DNA of 64,000 nucleotides from Onstottus_B arcticum. GTDB lineage: Bacteria > Acidobacteriota > Blastocatellia > UBA7656. Below the pieces are notes generated by a model. The model ran no database searches and was not told the origin of the DNA. It saw only the letters and a list, made by a program, of their open reading frames with translations. How positions within the stretch are numbered: position 1 is the stretch's first letter; every line of letters begins with the position of its first letter. The stretch lies in NCBI GenBank assembly GCA_038040485.1, contig JBBPIE010000014.1, positions 96,437-160,436 of the forward strand, given 5' to 3'. Made by a program: the position numbers and the translations under genes. This document shows, piece by piece, positions 42,928-52,152 of the stretch.

Positions 42928-43422
42928 TCAAACAAACACGACTCGATCTGAGAGCGTGAAGTTGATCAAAGAGCAGATCGTGATCGCGAGAAGGTTGGCC
43001 GCGTTGGGGTTGAGCTTCAATAGGCCGGCGAACACGAACATCAGGACCAGGTTAGCGACGATTGACATTGCTCCGTTGGTCAGAGTGAACCGCAAGAGCA
43101 TGATCGCCCAGCGCGGTTGGGGCCGGTCACGCCATGTCCACTTTCTATGCCAGACGAAGTTGTGAAGCACCGAGGCTTCTACAGCGAGCGCCGTCGCTGC
43201 CAGATAATGGAGTCCGCTGACGCGCAGCAGGAGCGCGAGGGTGACGGCTTGCACGGCCACGCCTCCGGCGCCGACAGCGCTGAACTTCGCAAACCGCTGC
43301 AGCAGCGCGCGCCAACCGTGAGGCACAACGCGCGATTCGTGATTAGTGATGCGTGATGGGTGATTCGTGACGCGTGATTCGTGCCCGCTCAACAACGGCC
43401 CAGATTGCTGACTCGCTATCAT
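42928..43422 (-). CDS. GtrA-like membrane protein
   Basis: The 164-residue protein has four transmembrane helices in GtrA style: FAKFSAVGAGGVAVQAVTLALLLR, YLAATALAVEASVLHNFVWHRKWTW, a third around AMSIVANLVLMFVFAG and a last ending LINFTLSDRVVFV. GtrA proteins are thought to move lipid-linked sugars across the membrane. ATG 43422 is the first usable start; if right, residues 10-27 (GHESRVTNHPSRITNHESRV) are translated from a GTGATTC heptamer array. The true start may be later. Confidence 0.85.
   Translation of the reverse strand: MIASQQSGPLLSGHESRVTNHPSRITNHESRVVPHGWRALLQRFAKFSAVGAGGVAVQAVTLALLLRVSGLHYLAATALAVEASVLHNFVWHRKWTWRDRPQPRWAIMLLRFTLTNGAMSIVANLVLMFVFAGLLKLNPNAANLLAITICSLINFTLSDRVVFV
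43331..43383. repeat. GTGATTC heptamer array
   Basis: About seven units of GTGATTC/GTGATGC with point changes. It overlaps the 5' end of the GtrA-like frame and is the same unit as at 29284-29410. Confidence 0.85.
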
Positions 43423-43453
43423 CACTCTTTTGCCTTCCAAAATGACGATGAAC

Positions 43454-43548
43454 CTTGTACGGGCGTCCCTCCGCGGGCGCCCCTTGTTGCAAGGTGTGGC
43501 TCGCACAGCTCATCGAGAGGGGCGCCCGCGGAGGGACGCCCATACAAG
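43454..43548. repeat. Long hairpin with 30-base arms
   Basis: The left arm 43454-43483 begins CTTGTACGGGCGTCCCTCCG; the right arm 43519-43548 is its complement with one mismatch, around a 35-base loop. It lies just upstream of the GtrA-like gene. Confidence 0.93.
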
Positions 43549-43559
43549 ATCCGACTACT

Positions 43560-43687
43560 GACCTCTTACCTCTGACCTCTGACCTCTGACCTCTGACCTC
43601 TGACTTCTGACTTCTGACTTCTGACTTCTGACTTCTGGCCTCTGACTTCTGACTTCTGACCTCTGACCTCTGACTTCCGACCTCTCA
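43560..43687. repeat. Octamer tandem array, CCTCTGAC/CTTCTGAC units
   Basis: About 15 copies of an eight-base unit, mixing GACCTCT and GACTTCT forms. The array ends at the stop codon of the CDP-alcohol phosphatidyltransferase gene (43685-43687). Confidence 0.93.
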
Positions 43688-44392
43688 CACTTTCTCTGCC
43701 CGATAAAGCGTCATCGTGTTTCCGATCGCCGAGACGATTACCACCATGCCCAGCAGCGCCATCGCAACGATCGCTCCCACATCAAAGAAGAGGTGTCGTT
43801 CGCCGAACACGCGAACGGTTGGCCCAACCATCGCCTTGATGTTTCCGATCGCCAGCAGGATTCTCAGCTCAGTGGGCCCGAACTTGTAGAACGACATCTT
43901 GAATGTGCCAAGCGTGTAAGTCGCCAGGTACACGTCGATCGAAAGCAGGAAATAGACGACGAGCACGCCGAGCGCGACCGTCAGGCTCATGTATCCCGAC
44001 GCTGCAAGCCCGCACATCAGAAAGAAGATCCCGAATGCATCGGCCATGTGGTCAACGTAGAAGCCGTAACGCGGCCTCAGCTTGTTGCGCGCGCGCGCCA
44101 GTGTCCCGTCCAGGCTGTCGCCGAACCAGTTGACCGCAAGCATCAGGTTCACCAGAAGCAACGCTCCCGGCCACCACCGCGCCGCCCAGTAGCACAAGCC
44201 CGCGACAAACATCGCCGCGAATCCGAGCAGGGTCAGATGGTCTGAGTTCACCCGGGCCGGCATTCTCTGCGCGAGCCACGCGAGGCACTTGCGTTCGACG
44301 CGCGTGAGCAGGCTTTGCTGGAATCGAACTGCGTTCTTGAATTCAGGATTGACCTTCACCGGCACGGCTGCTTCGGTTGATGCACTCATCAT
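43685..44392 (-). CDS. CDP-alcohol phosphatidyltransferase family protein
   Basis: The 235-residue integral membrane enzyme transfers a phosphatidyl or similar group from a CDP-alcohol. The full signature D-x2-D-G-x2-A-R-x8-G-x3-D-x3-D is present (DSLDGTLARARNK then GFYVDHMAD). Six hydrophobic segments are visible. The alcohol acceptor is unknown. Its ATG overlaps the stop of the zinc-ribbon gene, so the two are coupled. The GtrA-like gene follows on the same strand. Confidence 0.92.
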   Translation of the reverse strand: MMSASTEAAVPVKVNPEFKNAVRFQQSLLTRVERKCLAWLAQRMPARVNSDHLTLLGFAAMFVAGLCYWAARWWPGALLLVNLMLAVNWFGDSLDGTLARARNKLRPRYGFYVDHMADAFGIFFLMCGLAASGYMSLTVALGVLVVYFLLSIDVYLATYTLGTFKMSFYKFGPTELRILLAIGNIKAMVGPTVRVFGERHLFFDVGAIVAMALLGMVVIVSAIGNTMTLYRAEKV

Positions 44393-44802
44393 AGTCCCCT
44401 CGACAAGTTCTTTGCCGCGGCATAAGCATCCAGCGGCGACAGCAACACAATCATCAGCCAGAGCGGAAACGACAGCAGCGCGGCTACCGCTGTGGAGAAG
44501 AGCGAGCTGCGCGGCCTTGAAACAGGTCCGGTCGATAGCGTCGCCAAGACCGCGCTCACCAGTGGACCCGAGACTCGGTGCAAGCTGTTTGTCGATGCAA
44601 GCTGGCCAAGCTCCGTGGTTAGATAGCGCGACGGTTCATACAACGCGATCGGCGGCGAGTCCAGAGCCGCGCTGAGGCTTACAGTCATCGCGCCCTGCAA
44701 CTCGCCGCACCATCGGCAGAACTTGTCGCGATCCAGAATTCCCTCTGCGCAACTCTCGCAAGCTTTGATCGCCGCCGTTCTAATGTCATCTGTTCCGGTC
44801 AT
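44389..44802 (-). CDS. Zinc-ribbon protein with C-terminal membrane helix
   Basis: The 137-residue protein has an N-terminal zinc ribbon (CESCAEGILDRDKFCRWCG, two CxxC pairs), a linker and a C-terminal transmembrane helix (VAALLSFPLWLMIVLLSPL). ATG 44802 is chosen because the open frame upstream to 45111 crosses palindromic repeats. Its stop overlaps the next gene's ATG. The function is unknown; co-translation suggests a link with the phosphatidyltransferase. Confidence 0.72.
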   Translation of the reverse strand: MTGTDDIRTAAIKACESCAEGILDRDKFCRWCGELQGAMTVSLSAALDSPPIALYEPSRYLTTELGQLASTNSLHRVSGPLVSAVLATLSTGPVSRPRSSLFSTAVAALLSFPLWLMIVLLSPLDAYAAAKNLSRGL

Positions 44803-45460
44803 AACAACCTCGTGCCTGGGCCTCGAATCGAGAACCCACACATCGTAGGTGCAACCGCCAGGCCAGAAGCGAAACACTGCCGAGTTGTCGGAAATGCAGT
44901 GGAAACGCGAGGAATGAAGATCAGCAGGCGAGGGCGGGCGCAGCAAACGGCGGACAAGTGCAGTCAAACCTGGCGGGTTCGAAGAGGAGAGTCGGACGTA
45001 GCGGAGCGCTGGCGAGTCGATGACACCAGGACTGAGATGCAATCCCACCAACGCAGTTGGTGGATCGTTCACACTCAGCCTACAAAAGGACAGTCGCACC
45101 CCCGTCCCCAAATCCCACCAACGCAGTTGGTGGATCGTTCACACCTGGCCTGCGATGGCACGGCCATCGCGCCGTTGCTCTAATCCTTCACCTCAGTCGC
45201 TCAATCGCGGATACCCGACCTGCGAAGGCGAGGTCATTGACTCTTTAGGCTGAGTATGAACGATCCACCAACTGCGTTGGTGGGATTCGGGACTGGGCGC
45301 GTGAGCCTGTCCTTTGTAGGCTGAGTATGAACTGACCACCAACTGCGTTGGTGGGATTATCGGCCGGTGAGACGTTTGGCCTTTTCAGCATCCTGCCGGG
45401 TTCACGCCTCCGGTTGGCATGAAGCGCTTAACGACTTCGATGGAGCAACGCTGAGCGACG
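44803..45460. other. Non-coding stretch with palindromic repeats
   Basis: About 660 bases lie between the zinc-ribbon and DUF3303 genes. The only structure I see is the four-copy palindrome set described separately. The open frames here are formed by the repeats. Confidence 0.6.
45042..45357. repeat. Four palindromic CCACCAACGCAGTTGGTGG elements, two per orientation
   Basis: Copies at 45042-45074 and 45112-45144 read ATCCCACCAACGCAGTTGGT and onward; copies at 45258-45286 and 45330-45357 are inverted. Each is itself a perfect stem of eight bases (CCACCAAC/GTTGGTGG). Flanking words such as CAGCCTACAAAAGGACA also recur inverted at about 45308-45322, so the unit is larger than the palindrome. 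Confidence 0.92.
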
Positions 45461-45745
45461 TCACAATAAGGACGGCGCGATCCTCTCCGCGGCTTCAATC
45501 GAGGTGAGCACTTGATGCACCTCGAAGTCGACGAGATCACTCCAATTGGCGATCCATTGATCGAGAAGCGCTCGATCGTCCGTCTCCATGAGCTGGAAGC
45601 AATGTTCGAGCCGTTGATCAACCCAGCTCGACAAGTACGCCAGCCCGTCCGGAAGCATCCGGCCGTGCTCGCGAAACCTGCGATAGACGGGAGCCGCGTC
45701 TCCGTGCTTGTAGTGCTCGACCACCATGTAGAGCGCCTTAGCCAT
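45461..45745 (-). CDS. DUF3303-like small protein
   Basis: The 94-residue protein has the ALYMVVEHYKHGDAAPVYRRFREHGRMLPDGL start and RLEHCFQLMETDDRALLDQWIANWSDLVDFEV core of DUF3303 proteins, small ferredoxin-like alpha-beta dimers of unknown role. There is no signal peptide. An AAGGAG precedes the ATG. Confidence 0.85.
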   Translation of the reverse strand: MAKALYMVVEHYKHGDAAPVYRRFREHGRMLPDGLAYLSSWVDQRLEHCFQLMETDDRALLDQWIANWSDLVDFEVHQVLTSIEAAERIAPSLL

Positions 45746-45849
45746 TCATTGAAACTCCTTTTTTGACCTCAACCACATTCTGCCTCTCTTAGCGTCAAAC
45801 GACACCACCGCACTGCGCGAACCTCGGTTTTGCTGCCTAAGACGCCGAC

Positions 45850-45883
45850 AAAAAAGAGCCGAGATCGCGTGGACCTCGGCTCT
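45850..45883 (-). terminator. Rho-independent terminator of the 2080-residue C25 gene
   Basis: On the minus strand AGAGCCGAG pairs with CTCGGCTCT across an 11-base loop and is followed by six T residues. It begins 27 bases after the stop of the C25 gene. Confidence 0.88.
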
Positions 45884-45909
45884 CTCGAATTACCGGAAAC
45901 CAGCAATCG

Positions 45910-48900
45910 CTACTTGAGCTTCATGCTGGGATCACCAAGCAGTATCCACGTTCGTCGCACGTCGCCGTTAGTGACCGCGGCCTTCGCGCGCGCGGTTGCT
46001 TCGCCAATTGTCGTTGGAGTTCCATTGAAGATCATGCGATAAGCTTGCTGATTGAGAACCGATTGAATGTCTGGCGTGGTCATTCCCGATGATCCCCAGA
46101 CCGCCACTGCTCCCCCAGTGGCTTTCAGCAAGCTTTCGGCGAGACTGTCCAGCGCTGCGTCCTGAAAGTAGCCGTTCAAGCAGGTCATCATCACAAACAT
46201 CGACAACTCACCGGCGTTAGTAAGCCCGGCGGCGTCCGCCGAAGTCAGGATGTTGCCTCGCCATTGATTCGCCGAGCCGTGACCGGCGTAGTTGACGATG
46301 ATCTGCCCGCGATTGATCGCGTCGATCAGTCTCGCCTTTGCCGACGCATCGTCCAGGTTGGCGCGCTCGACGGTCTCGATTCGGATGTTGCGTGGAATCA
46401 AGCCTCTCAGCATGTTGCTCGCGCTCTCGAAGTCGAAGGTGTCGTTGTGATCGGACACCAACAACAACGTGCCCGCAGACCGCTGCTCGTCGTAGCCGGC
46501 GATCTTGGTTGCAAGGCGCAACGCTTCGGCCGCCGAACGCACCGGCAAGCGGCCAATCGCCATGTCCGGCAAACCGTCGCGGTTGAAATCGACCAGCCAG
46601 TCGTCGGAAGCCGTCTCCAAGTACTGCGTGTCAATCAGTTTGGTCGGCACGAGGTCCGAGTCGCCGAACCCCAGATAGTTCTTCGGATCGAAGCTGGCAT
46701 CGCCAGCCAGCATCACGAAGCGCGGCGCTTTCTTCCAGTTGGCAGCGGCATACGCAAGGAAGTCTTTCACCGCTTGCGGCGTCTTCTGTCCGTAGCTGAA
46801 CTCGTCGTAGACATCCTCAATGTCCACGACCGCTACCGAGTATCCCTGCTTCTGCCTCAATGACACCAGCGAGCTGAGCGATGCGAAGAACTCGCGCGGA
46901 CTGAGTATCACAAGGCTCGCGCCGTTGACAGGCTGGCGCCACGACGATGGGTTGTTGGGCGCAAGGCTTACAGGTTTCGACATATCGCCCGCAATCGCCA
47001 ACAGAGTGCGCGACTCCGCGCTTTGAAGGTTGAGGGACACTGCATAGCCGCCGCTCTTTTGCTGTTGGACCTTCCCGATCATCTCCTGCACCGCTGCGGG
47101 ATTGGTAATATCGAGGACGCGAATGGCAGGGCTGCTGAAGCCGTCAACCGTGACCATCTGTTTCCCGGCGACGGTGAACCGGAGCGCGTTGCCTTCAGCC
47201 GTGTAGCGATGCGGGTATGTCAGCCGAATATAGCCAACGAGACTGATATCGCTCGGTCCACCTCCCGAAGTGAGACGCAAGGCATTGGGTCCTTCCCTCA
47301 ACAGCGAGGGCTGAACATTGAACAGTCCGACGCCTTCCGACTGGCCGTTGAAGGAAATCATGCCCGCGTACGAACCGTTCAACTCGACCGTAACATTGTG
47401 CGCGGCGGTACTGACGCCTTGGAGCGCTACTTCCAGCGTCGCGCCGTCGCTCGATTGTGTTTCGACGTGGGACAGAGAAAGCGATTGATCCACCGGGTCG
47501 CGCGCGATGACCGAACCAAAGAAGTTCTCCTTATCGCCGTTGCGCAACGAGGAGAAGTAGATGGTGCGTTCACGGCGTTCAACTGCGTAGGGGAAGCTTC
47601 CGCCAGTCGCATCCGAGCCCGCAGCATCGCTCTGATCGATGCGTTTGCCCGGTTGATCGCTGGCCGTGAGCCAGTACGTGCGCAAGTTCGTGTAAGGCGA
47701 ATCCACTCCGATTCCGTAGAACTCGATGGCCGAGAGCCGGCCATCCTTTTCGGTGACAACGTTGATAGGTTGCTCCTGCCCGTCCACTAGAAGCTGGAGC
47801 AGGCGCGGGTCACCGCGCAAATCAAGGCCGGCTGCCACCAGCTCGGACTGTGAGACTCGATACCACCCCTCCCGTTGTACTGAAATCTTGACGGCTGATT
47901 GACGGGCGATAGTCGCCTGACTCGCCAGTCCGGTGATAGTCATCGGTACCTGCGTGGCTCTCAGCTCGAGCGGCAAGGTCGCGCCGTCCGCCCCGCCAGT
48001 GAGTTCGCCTATCAACTTCGACTCCAGTTCGACTTGCGCGGAAGATGGTTTCTTGACCTGTCCGGTTGTCGCGCGCACAGGTCCATACCAAACGCTGAAG
48101 CCGTTGAGATCGATCGACTCAAGCCAGTACACCGAGTCGGCATTGCCGCCCTGCGAGTCTCGCCACACGTAAGACCGGCCCGCGCCCAGTACTGTCCTGG
48201 CGCCGACTAGGAGGGCCGAGCCGGCGACGAAGTCGGGCGTGACTCGAACGCGTTTGCCAGCGTCTTCGCGGTAGATGTGAAAGCCGAGGTTGGCGACCTC
48301 GTACCCGGTCTGCCATCTAAGGAGCACGCCGCCGTTGGGACTGTTGGCAGTCGCGGCATGACCCTCGGCTGCAAACCAGTTCAGCGTGACGTCGGTCGGC
48401 GCGGTGTCGGTGAAGCAAACTGTTACATCATTGACGGTTGGCGTTACCGTGTTGTCGGTCGTGGACAGGTAAGCTTTGTACTTCAGATAGCGATTGCCGT
48501 TGAACTGAGAGAGCGACGCGCCGCTGATGGTAAAGAAGGTCCCGGCGGTGCTGTCCGGGCCGACGAAGTTGAACGGGCCGGACGCGCTATTGCTGGCCGC
48601 CACCTGGAACTGGAGGGTGGTGTTTGCCGGGACGGTGGCATTCCACGAGAGCGTCGTCCAATTGGGTGTGAACGTGGCGGCCGGGTTGGCATCCTTTAGT
48701 GAGGAGACCTGCGTACCCGACGCGGCGAACCCGGTATTCATGAAGGTGACGAAGCCGACGTCCGTCGTCTGTCCGGTCCAGGTTCCGCCGCTGTTGGCCG
48801 ATGTGACCCGGCGACCGTTTGCATAGGGACTGCCCGTGCTCACCACGTAAGCGTAGGTCCCTGCGGAGGGGTTCGACACGGCGCGCAGCACCAATGAATA

Positions 48901-51900
48901 TCTCGTCCCGGCAGTCAGTGTCGGCGGAGTCGTGAAGTTCGCAGGGAAAAAGCCTCCGGCGCCGCTTGAGAATCCGGGAATCGTCGCGGTTGCCAGGTCG
49001 GCGCCCGTCGGCAGGTCGCCGCTGGTGTTCCGGATCGAGACCGTGATGTTCGGGATCGTGCCGGTGCAGCCGCTACAGAACAGATCGATGTCGGCCCTCG
49101 TCAACTGGCCGGTGACTGCGGGCTGGAAAGTCTGGCCGAACCAGGCCGTGCTGGTGAAGCCAAAGCCGCTCGAGGTGACCGACAAGTTCTGCTGGTCGAC
49201 GTTCGCGGCATTCAACAGAGTGACGTTGCCGGGGCTGCCATTCTGGTCAACGGTTGTCGGCACGCCAGTCTGGAAGTCGCTCTGCGAGGTGTCTGTCAGA
49301 CAGGCGGCGATCGGCGCGGTGTCCAGTGTGAAGTTTTTCGTCGTCGTCGTGGCGTCGGCCACTATCACGGGCATGCTCGTGCTGGAGTTTTTGCCCGGAA
49401 AACTGGCGCTGATGCTTGGGTACGTGCCAGCCGGGATGCTCAGAAACTGGTAGAAGCCGCTTCCGTTGGTCGTCGTCGTCCGGCTCCCGAAAGCTATTGT
49501 TGCGCCGCTGATCGGAGCCCCGCCAGTTGTGGCAATCACCGTTCCCGAAACCGTGCCGCCGGCTCCGACCGGGGTGCATGACGGGTATGTGAACGACCCA
49601 ACCCGGGTTTGCCAGTTGTTCCCGGTGGCGATGTAGTACTCGTTAGTAAACCAGAAAGTGCACCCGTCCGGGGCGAGCGACATCGCGCTGTAGTCGCCCC
49701 ACCGGTTGCTCGTGTTCTGGGAACCGGTCCCCGCGACAAGCGATGTCTCGGTCTGGGGAAGTGTGTTCACCGGGTCGGTGGACAGGCGTCCCGCGTAACG
49801 GATTGCCGGGAATAGCGCGGCGCTCGAGGCGCTGTAGCCCAGCATCATGTTCCCTGCACGGTCCACTGCCAAGCTGGGCATGTACCGGTTCGTCGTGTCA
49901 GGGGCGTGTGTCGCCGCCTGCACCGTGGCCGCCGCGACAGTGCCACCCGTCACGGTCGTCTGATAGTAGCGAACTGCCGATACTCCGGCAGTGGTCGGGT
50001 TGCGTATGGTGTGGCTATTCCACAGCGACTCGACCCCGCCGATGTTCGCGTACTGGCTCTGCATCATCAGGCGGCGGCCCAGCGTGTCGTTGTTGTTGCC
50101 GCCCTGTGCGGGCACGGTGCTCGGCGCGTCGATCCAGCTTGCTGGTGCGATTACGATGTCCGGGCCTGTGAAGGTTGAAAGTGAAATCCTGTCCCAGTCC
50201 ACGTGAAACTTGTAGATGGAGACCGCGTTGGTGAACTGCCAGACCACGCTAAAGTAGTTAGGGGTGCCTGCCGGGGGAGTGCCCGCCTGGAGCCGGGCGT
50301 TGGCGGGAATAAGAGTGAATTCAGCCGTCGGAGGTTTGAACGAGACGACCTGAACAGTCGGAGTGTTGGCGTACATCTGAGCCTTGTTGAACGCCCATAC
50401 ACGCGTCCCCTGAAACCCCCCTCCAGCGGGGAAGGCGAACATGTTTGCCGACATGTAGATGCCGTCCGGCCAGATGCCGAACTTCGGGTAGTCGTTCAGG
50501 CTATCGGTCAGGTTAATCGAGTAGAAATTCCATCCGCCCACGACCGGGTCGCCTGTCTTGGAGACCGCGAAGCACTGGAAGGCGCCCGGCGGATTGATAA
50601 CATTGTTTGAGCCGTCGAGTTGGAACGCGAAGTCCGTGATGACCCAGCGATCCTCAAACGTGTCGTAAAGGATGACCGGGTCGCCGAAGTTATCGGTGTC
50701 GCACAGGTTGCCAAAGTTTCCCTGGCTCATAAAGGTGTCGAAGGTGAACGCGGCCAACTGGGCGCTGTCCGATTTGCGGTAGATGCCAATCGACGTATTG
50801 ACGGCCTGGATGTAGTGGAGGGGGCCGACGTCACCAACGGTGTCCGGCGGACGGCCCGCGCCCCAGTTGGCGAAGTCGAGGCCGAGGAAGTTGGAGATCG
50901 GCGAAGGGGCGGGGGCTAATGGCGCCGGCGCCAAGCCCGATCCACTTGGAGGCTCTTTGGAGATTCCCGCGGGTCGTTCAAAAACACGCGGTGTTACCTC
51001 CGGGTCTTCGCGCTCAGGCCGGTCCCGTTTCCTGGGCGGGGTCTGGGCGAGATCGCGAAGGTCGCCGTTGAACGAGTGAGCCTGCACCAGACGCGATTCG
51101 ATGGGCTTGAGGTTGACGGTCGCTGAGATTGGGGCTGCTGCACCAACCGCATTCTCCTGCTTGGCCGCGGCCGAACCTCCCTCTTTTGCCGGCGCTTTTG
51201 CAATAGCTAGACCTGCCGTAGGGGCAGGAATGAGTTTTCCATCAGCGACTACGGATACTATTTCGCCGCTATCGCTGCTCAAAGTTATCTCGCCGCCGGT
51301 ACCCCCCACGGATGCGAGCTTCTCTGCCGGCAATTTCCTTTCCGGCAGATGTCCTGAATCAACGCGCTCTGCTGCGGCCCCTGAGACTGGACGCGCTATC
51401 TGCTCAACTGAACTTCGTTCCGATCGCCCTTGCTGCGCATCAGGTGAAACCGCGGATGATTGCGATGTTGCCTCCGGCGATTCAGGTGGCGCTAGCCTTT
51501 TGGTTGGTTCCGACTTGGGGAGGATTGAGAATACCGGGTTCCTCTCCGAGGTCGAAGGCGGCGGCAGCGGCGAGATGCGGAAGACGCCTTGGCCTGCTGC
51601 GAGTGTGTTCGCCGGGTTCTGAGCTGGCGCGCGGGGTAATTGCGCGAGACCTTTGCGTTCCAGCTGCTTTAGCTTCGACGTCCTTGCCAACTCGCGTATT
51701 CGCGAGCCGAGGAGGTTAGCCCGCGCCCTGTTTCCGGCGACGGATTTCTGTGCGTTATCGCTGGACATGTGTGGAGTGCGAGCGCCCAAGCGGGCGGCTG
51801 TTGCCTCTTGCGAGCTAAGCGGGCCCGCAGGCGCGTCCGGTGATGTTTGCGCTGTGCTGCTTCCTGCCGTAGAAATCGCAGCTTCTTGCCCGGCAACAGG

Positions 51901-52152
51901 CGGGTGAGAGGACCTTTTTATGAAGACCAGGCTGATGCCTGTTGCGAAGATGACAAGGCATACCGATACAAGGAGAGCGCGTGAGAAATTACTCTTTCGA
52001 CGACTCGGCTCAGCCGGTGCGTCGGTGACCTTCGGGCTGTTTTGGTACTCATTGATGCTTTCTCCTTTGGTGCTCGCCATCCAGGTCTGCAGGTATATTG
52101 AAGGGACTGGTTTCGATTCGAACCGGGGGGCTTTCATTGCGCCATCAGCCAT
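45910..52152 (-). CDS. Giant PorU/gingipain-like C25 peptidase with CarboxypepD_reg insert
   Basis: The 2080-residue protein has a transmembrane anchor at about 60-78 and a low-complexity, probably extended stretch to about 415. A propeller-like domain follows (NFLGLDFANWGAGRPPDTV onward), then a carboxypeptidase-regulatory domain (GTVSGTVIATTGGAPISGAT). Further beta-sandwich regions lead to a PorU-type segment (KISVQREGWYRVSQSELVAAG). The C-terminal C25 domain has His1958 (NYAGHGS) and Cys1991 (MTCLNGYF). It ends DPSMKLK like its paralogue at 38266. The start ATG 52152 has no strong ribosome-binding site; an in-frame ATG at 52080 is an alternative. It is followed by a strong terminator. Confidence 0.87.
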   Translation of the reverse strand: MADGAMKAPRFESKPVPSIYLQTWMASTKGESINEYQNSPKVTDAPAEPSRRKSNFSRALLVSVCLVIFATGISLVFIKRSSHPPVAGQEAAISTAGSSTAQTSPDAPAGPLSSQEATAARLGARTPHMSSDNAQKSVAGNRARANLLGSRIRELARTSKLKQLERKGLAQLPRAPAQNPANTLAAGQGVFRISPLPPPSTSERNPVFSILPKSEPTKRLAPPESPEATSQSSAVSPDAQQGRSERSSVEQIARPVSGAAAERVDSGHLPERKLPAEKLASVGGTGGEITLSSDSGEIVSVVADGKLIPAPTAGLAIAKAPAKEGGSAAAKQENAVGAAAPISATVNLKPIESRLVQAHSFNGDLRDLAQTPPRKRDRPEREDPEVTPRVFERPAGISKEPPSGSGLAPAPLAPAPSPISNFLGLDFANWGAGRPPDTVGDVGPLHYIQAVNTSIGIYRKSDSAQLAAFTFDTFMSQGNFGNLCDTDNFGDPVILYDTFEDRWVITDFAFQLDGSNNVINPPGAFQCFAVSKTGDPVVGGWNFYSINLTDSLNDYPKFGIWPDGIYMSANMFAFPAGGGFQGTRVWAFNKAQMYANTPTVQVVSFKPPTAEFTLIPANARLQAGTPPAGTPNYFSVVWQFTNAVSIYKFHVDWDRISLSTFTGPDIVIAPASWIDAPSTVPAQGGNNNDTLGRRLMMQSQYANIGGVESLWNSHTIRNPTTAGVSAVRYYQTTVTGGTVAAATVQAATHAPDTTNRYMPSLAVDRAGNMMLGYSASSAALFPAIRYAGRLSTDPVNTLPQTETSLVAGTGSQNTSNRWGDYSAMSLAPDGCTFWFTNEYYIATGNNWQTRVGSFTYPSCTPVGAGGTVSGTVIATTGGAPISGATIAFGSRTTTTNGSGFYQFLSIPAGTYPSISASFPGKNSSTSMPVIVADATTTTKNFTLDTAPIAACLTDTSQSDFQTGVPTTVDQNGSPGNVTLLNAANVDQQNLSVTSSGFGFTSTAWFGQTFQPAVTGQLTRADIDLFCSGCTGTIPNITVSIRNTSGDLPTGADLATATIPGFSSGAGGFFPANFTTPPTLTAGTRYSLVLRAVSNPSAGTYAYVVSTGSPYANGRRVTSANSGGTWTGQTTDVGFVTFMNTGFAASGTQVSSLKDANPAATFTPNWTTLSWNATVPANTTLQFQVAASNSASGPFNFVGPDSTAGTFFTISGASLSQFNGNRYLKYKAYLSTTDNTVTPTVNDVTVCFTDTAPTDVTLNWFAAEGHAATANSPNGGVLLRWQTGYEVANLGFHIYREDAGKRVRVTPDFVAGSALLVGARTVLGAGRSYVWRDSQGGNADSVYWLESIDLNGFSVWYGPVRATTGQVKKPSSAQVELESKLIGELTGGADGATLPLELRATQVPMTITGLASQATIARQSAVKISVQREGWYRVSQSELVAAGLDLRGDPRLLQLLVDGQEQPINVVTEKDGRLSAIEFYGIGVDSPYTNLRTYWLTASDQPGKRIDQSDAAGSDATGGSFPYAVERRERTIYFSSLRNGDKENFFGSVIARDPVDQSLSLSHVETQSSDGATLEVALQGVSTAAHNVTVELNGSYAGMISFNGQSEGVGLFNVQPSLLREGPNALRLTSGGGPSDISLVGYIRLTYPHRYTAEGNALRFTVAGKQMVTVDGFSSPAIRVLDITNPAAVQEMIGKVQQQKSGGYAVSLNLQSAESRTLLAIAGDMSKPVSLAPNNPSSWRQPVNGASLVILSPREFFASLSSLVSLRQKQGYSVAVVDIEDVYDEFSYGQKTPQAVKDFLAYAAANWKKAPRFVMLAGDASFDPKNYLGFGDSDLVPTKLIDTQYLETASDDWLVDFNRDGLPDMAIGRLPVRSAAEALRLATKIAGYDEQRSAGTLLLVSDHNDTFDFESASNMLRGLIPRNIRIETVERANLDDASAKARLIDAINRGQIIVNYAGHGSANQWRGNILTSADAAGLTNAGELSMFVMMTCLNGYFQDAALDSLAESLLKATGGAVAVWGSSGMTTPDIQSVLNQQAYRMIFNGTPTTIGEATARAKAAVTNGDVRRTWILLGDPSMKLK

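Noticed and set aside
43560..43687. CRISPR-like array
   Set aside because: The units are eight bases with no spacers; it is a simple tandem array. No cas genes are nearby.
45042..45357. Pair of transcription terminators
   Set aside because: The stems lack T-runs, are repeated four times in both orientations and lie in an empty gap, which fits a repeat family better.
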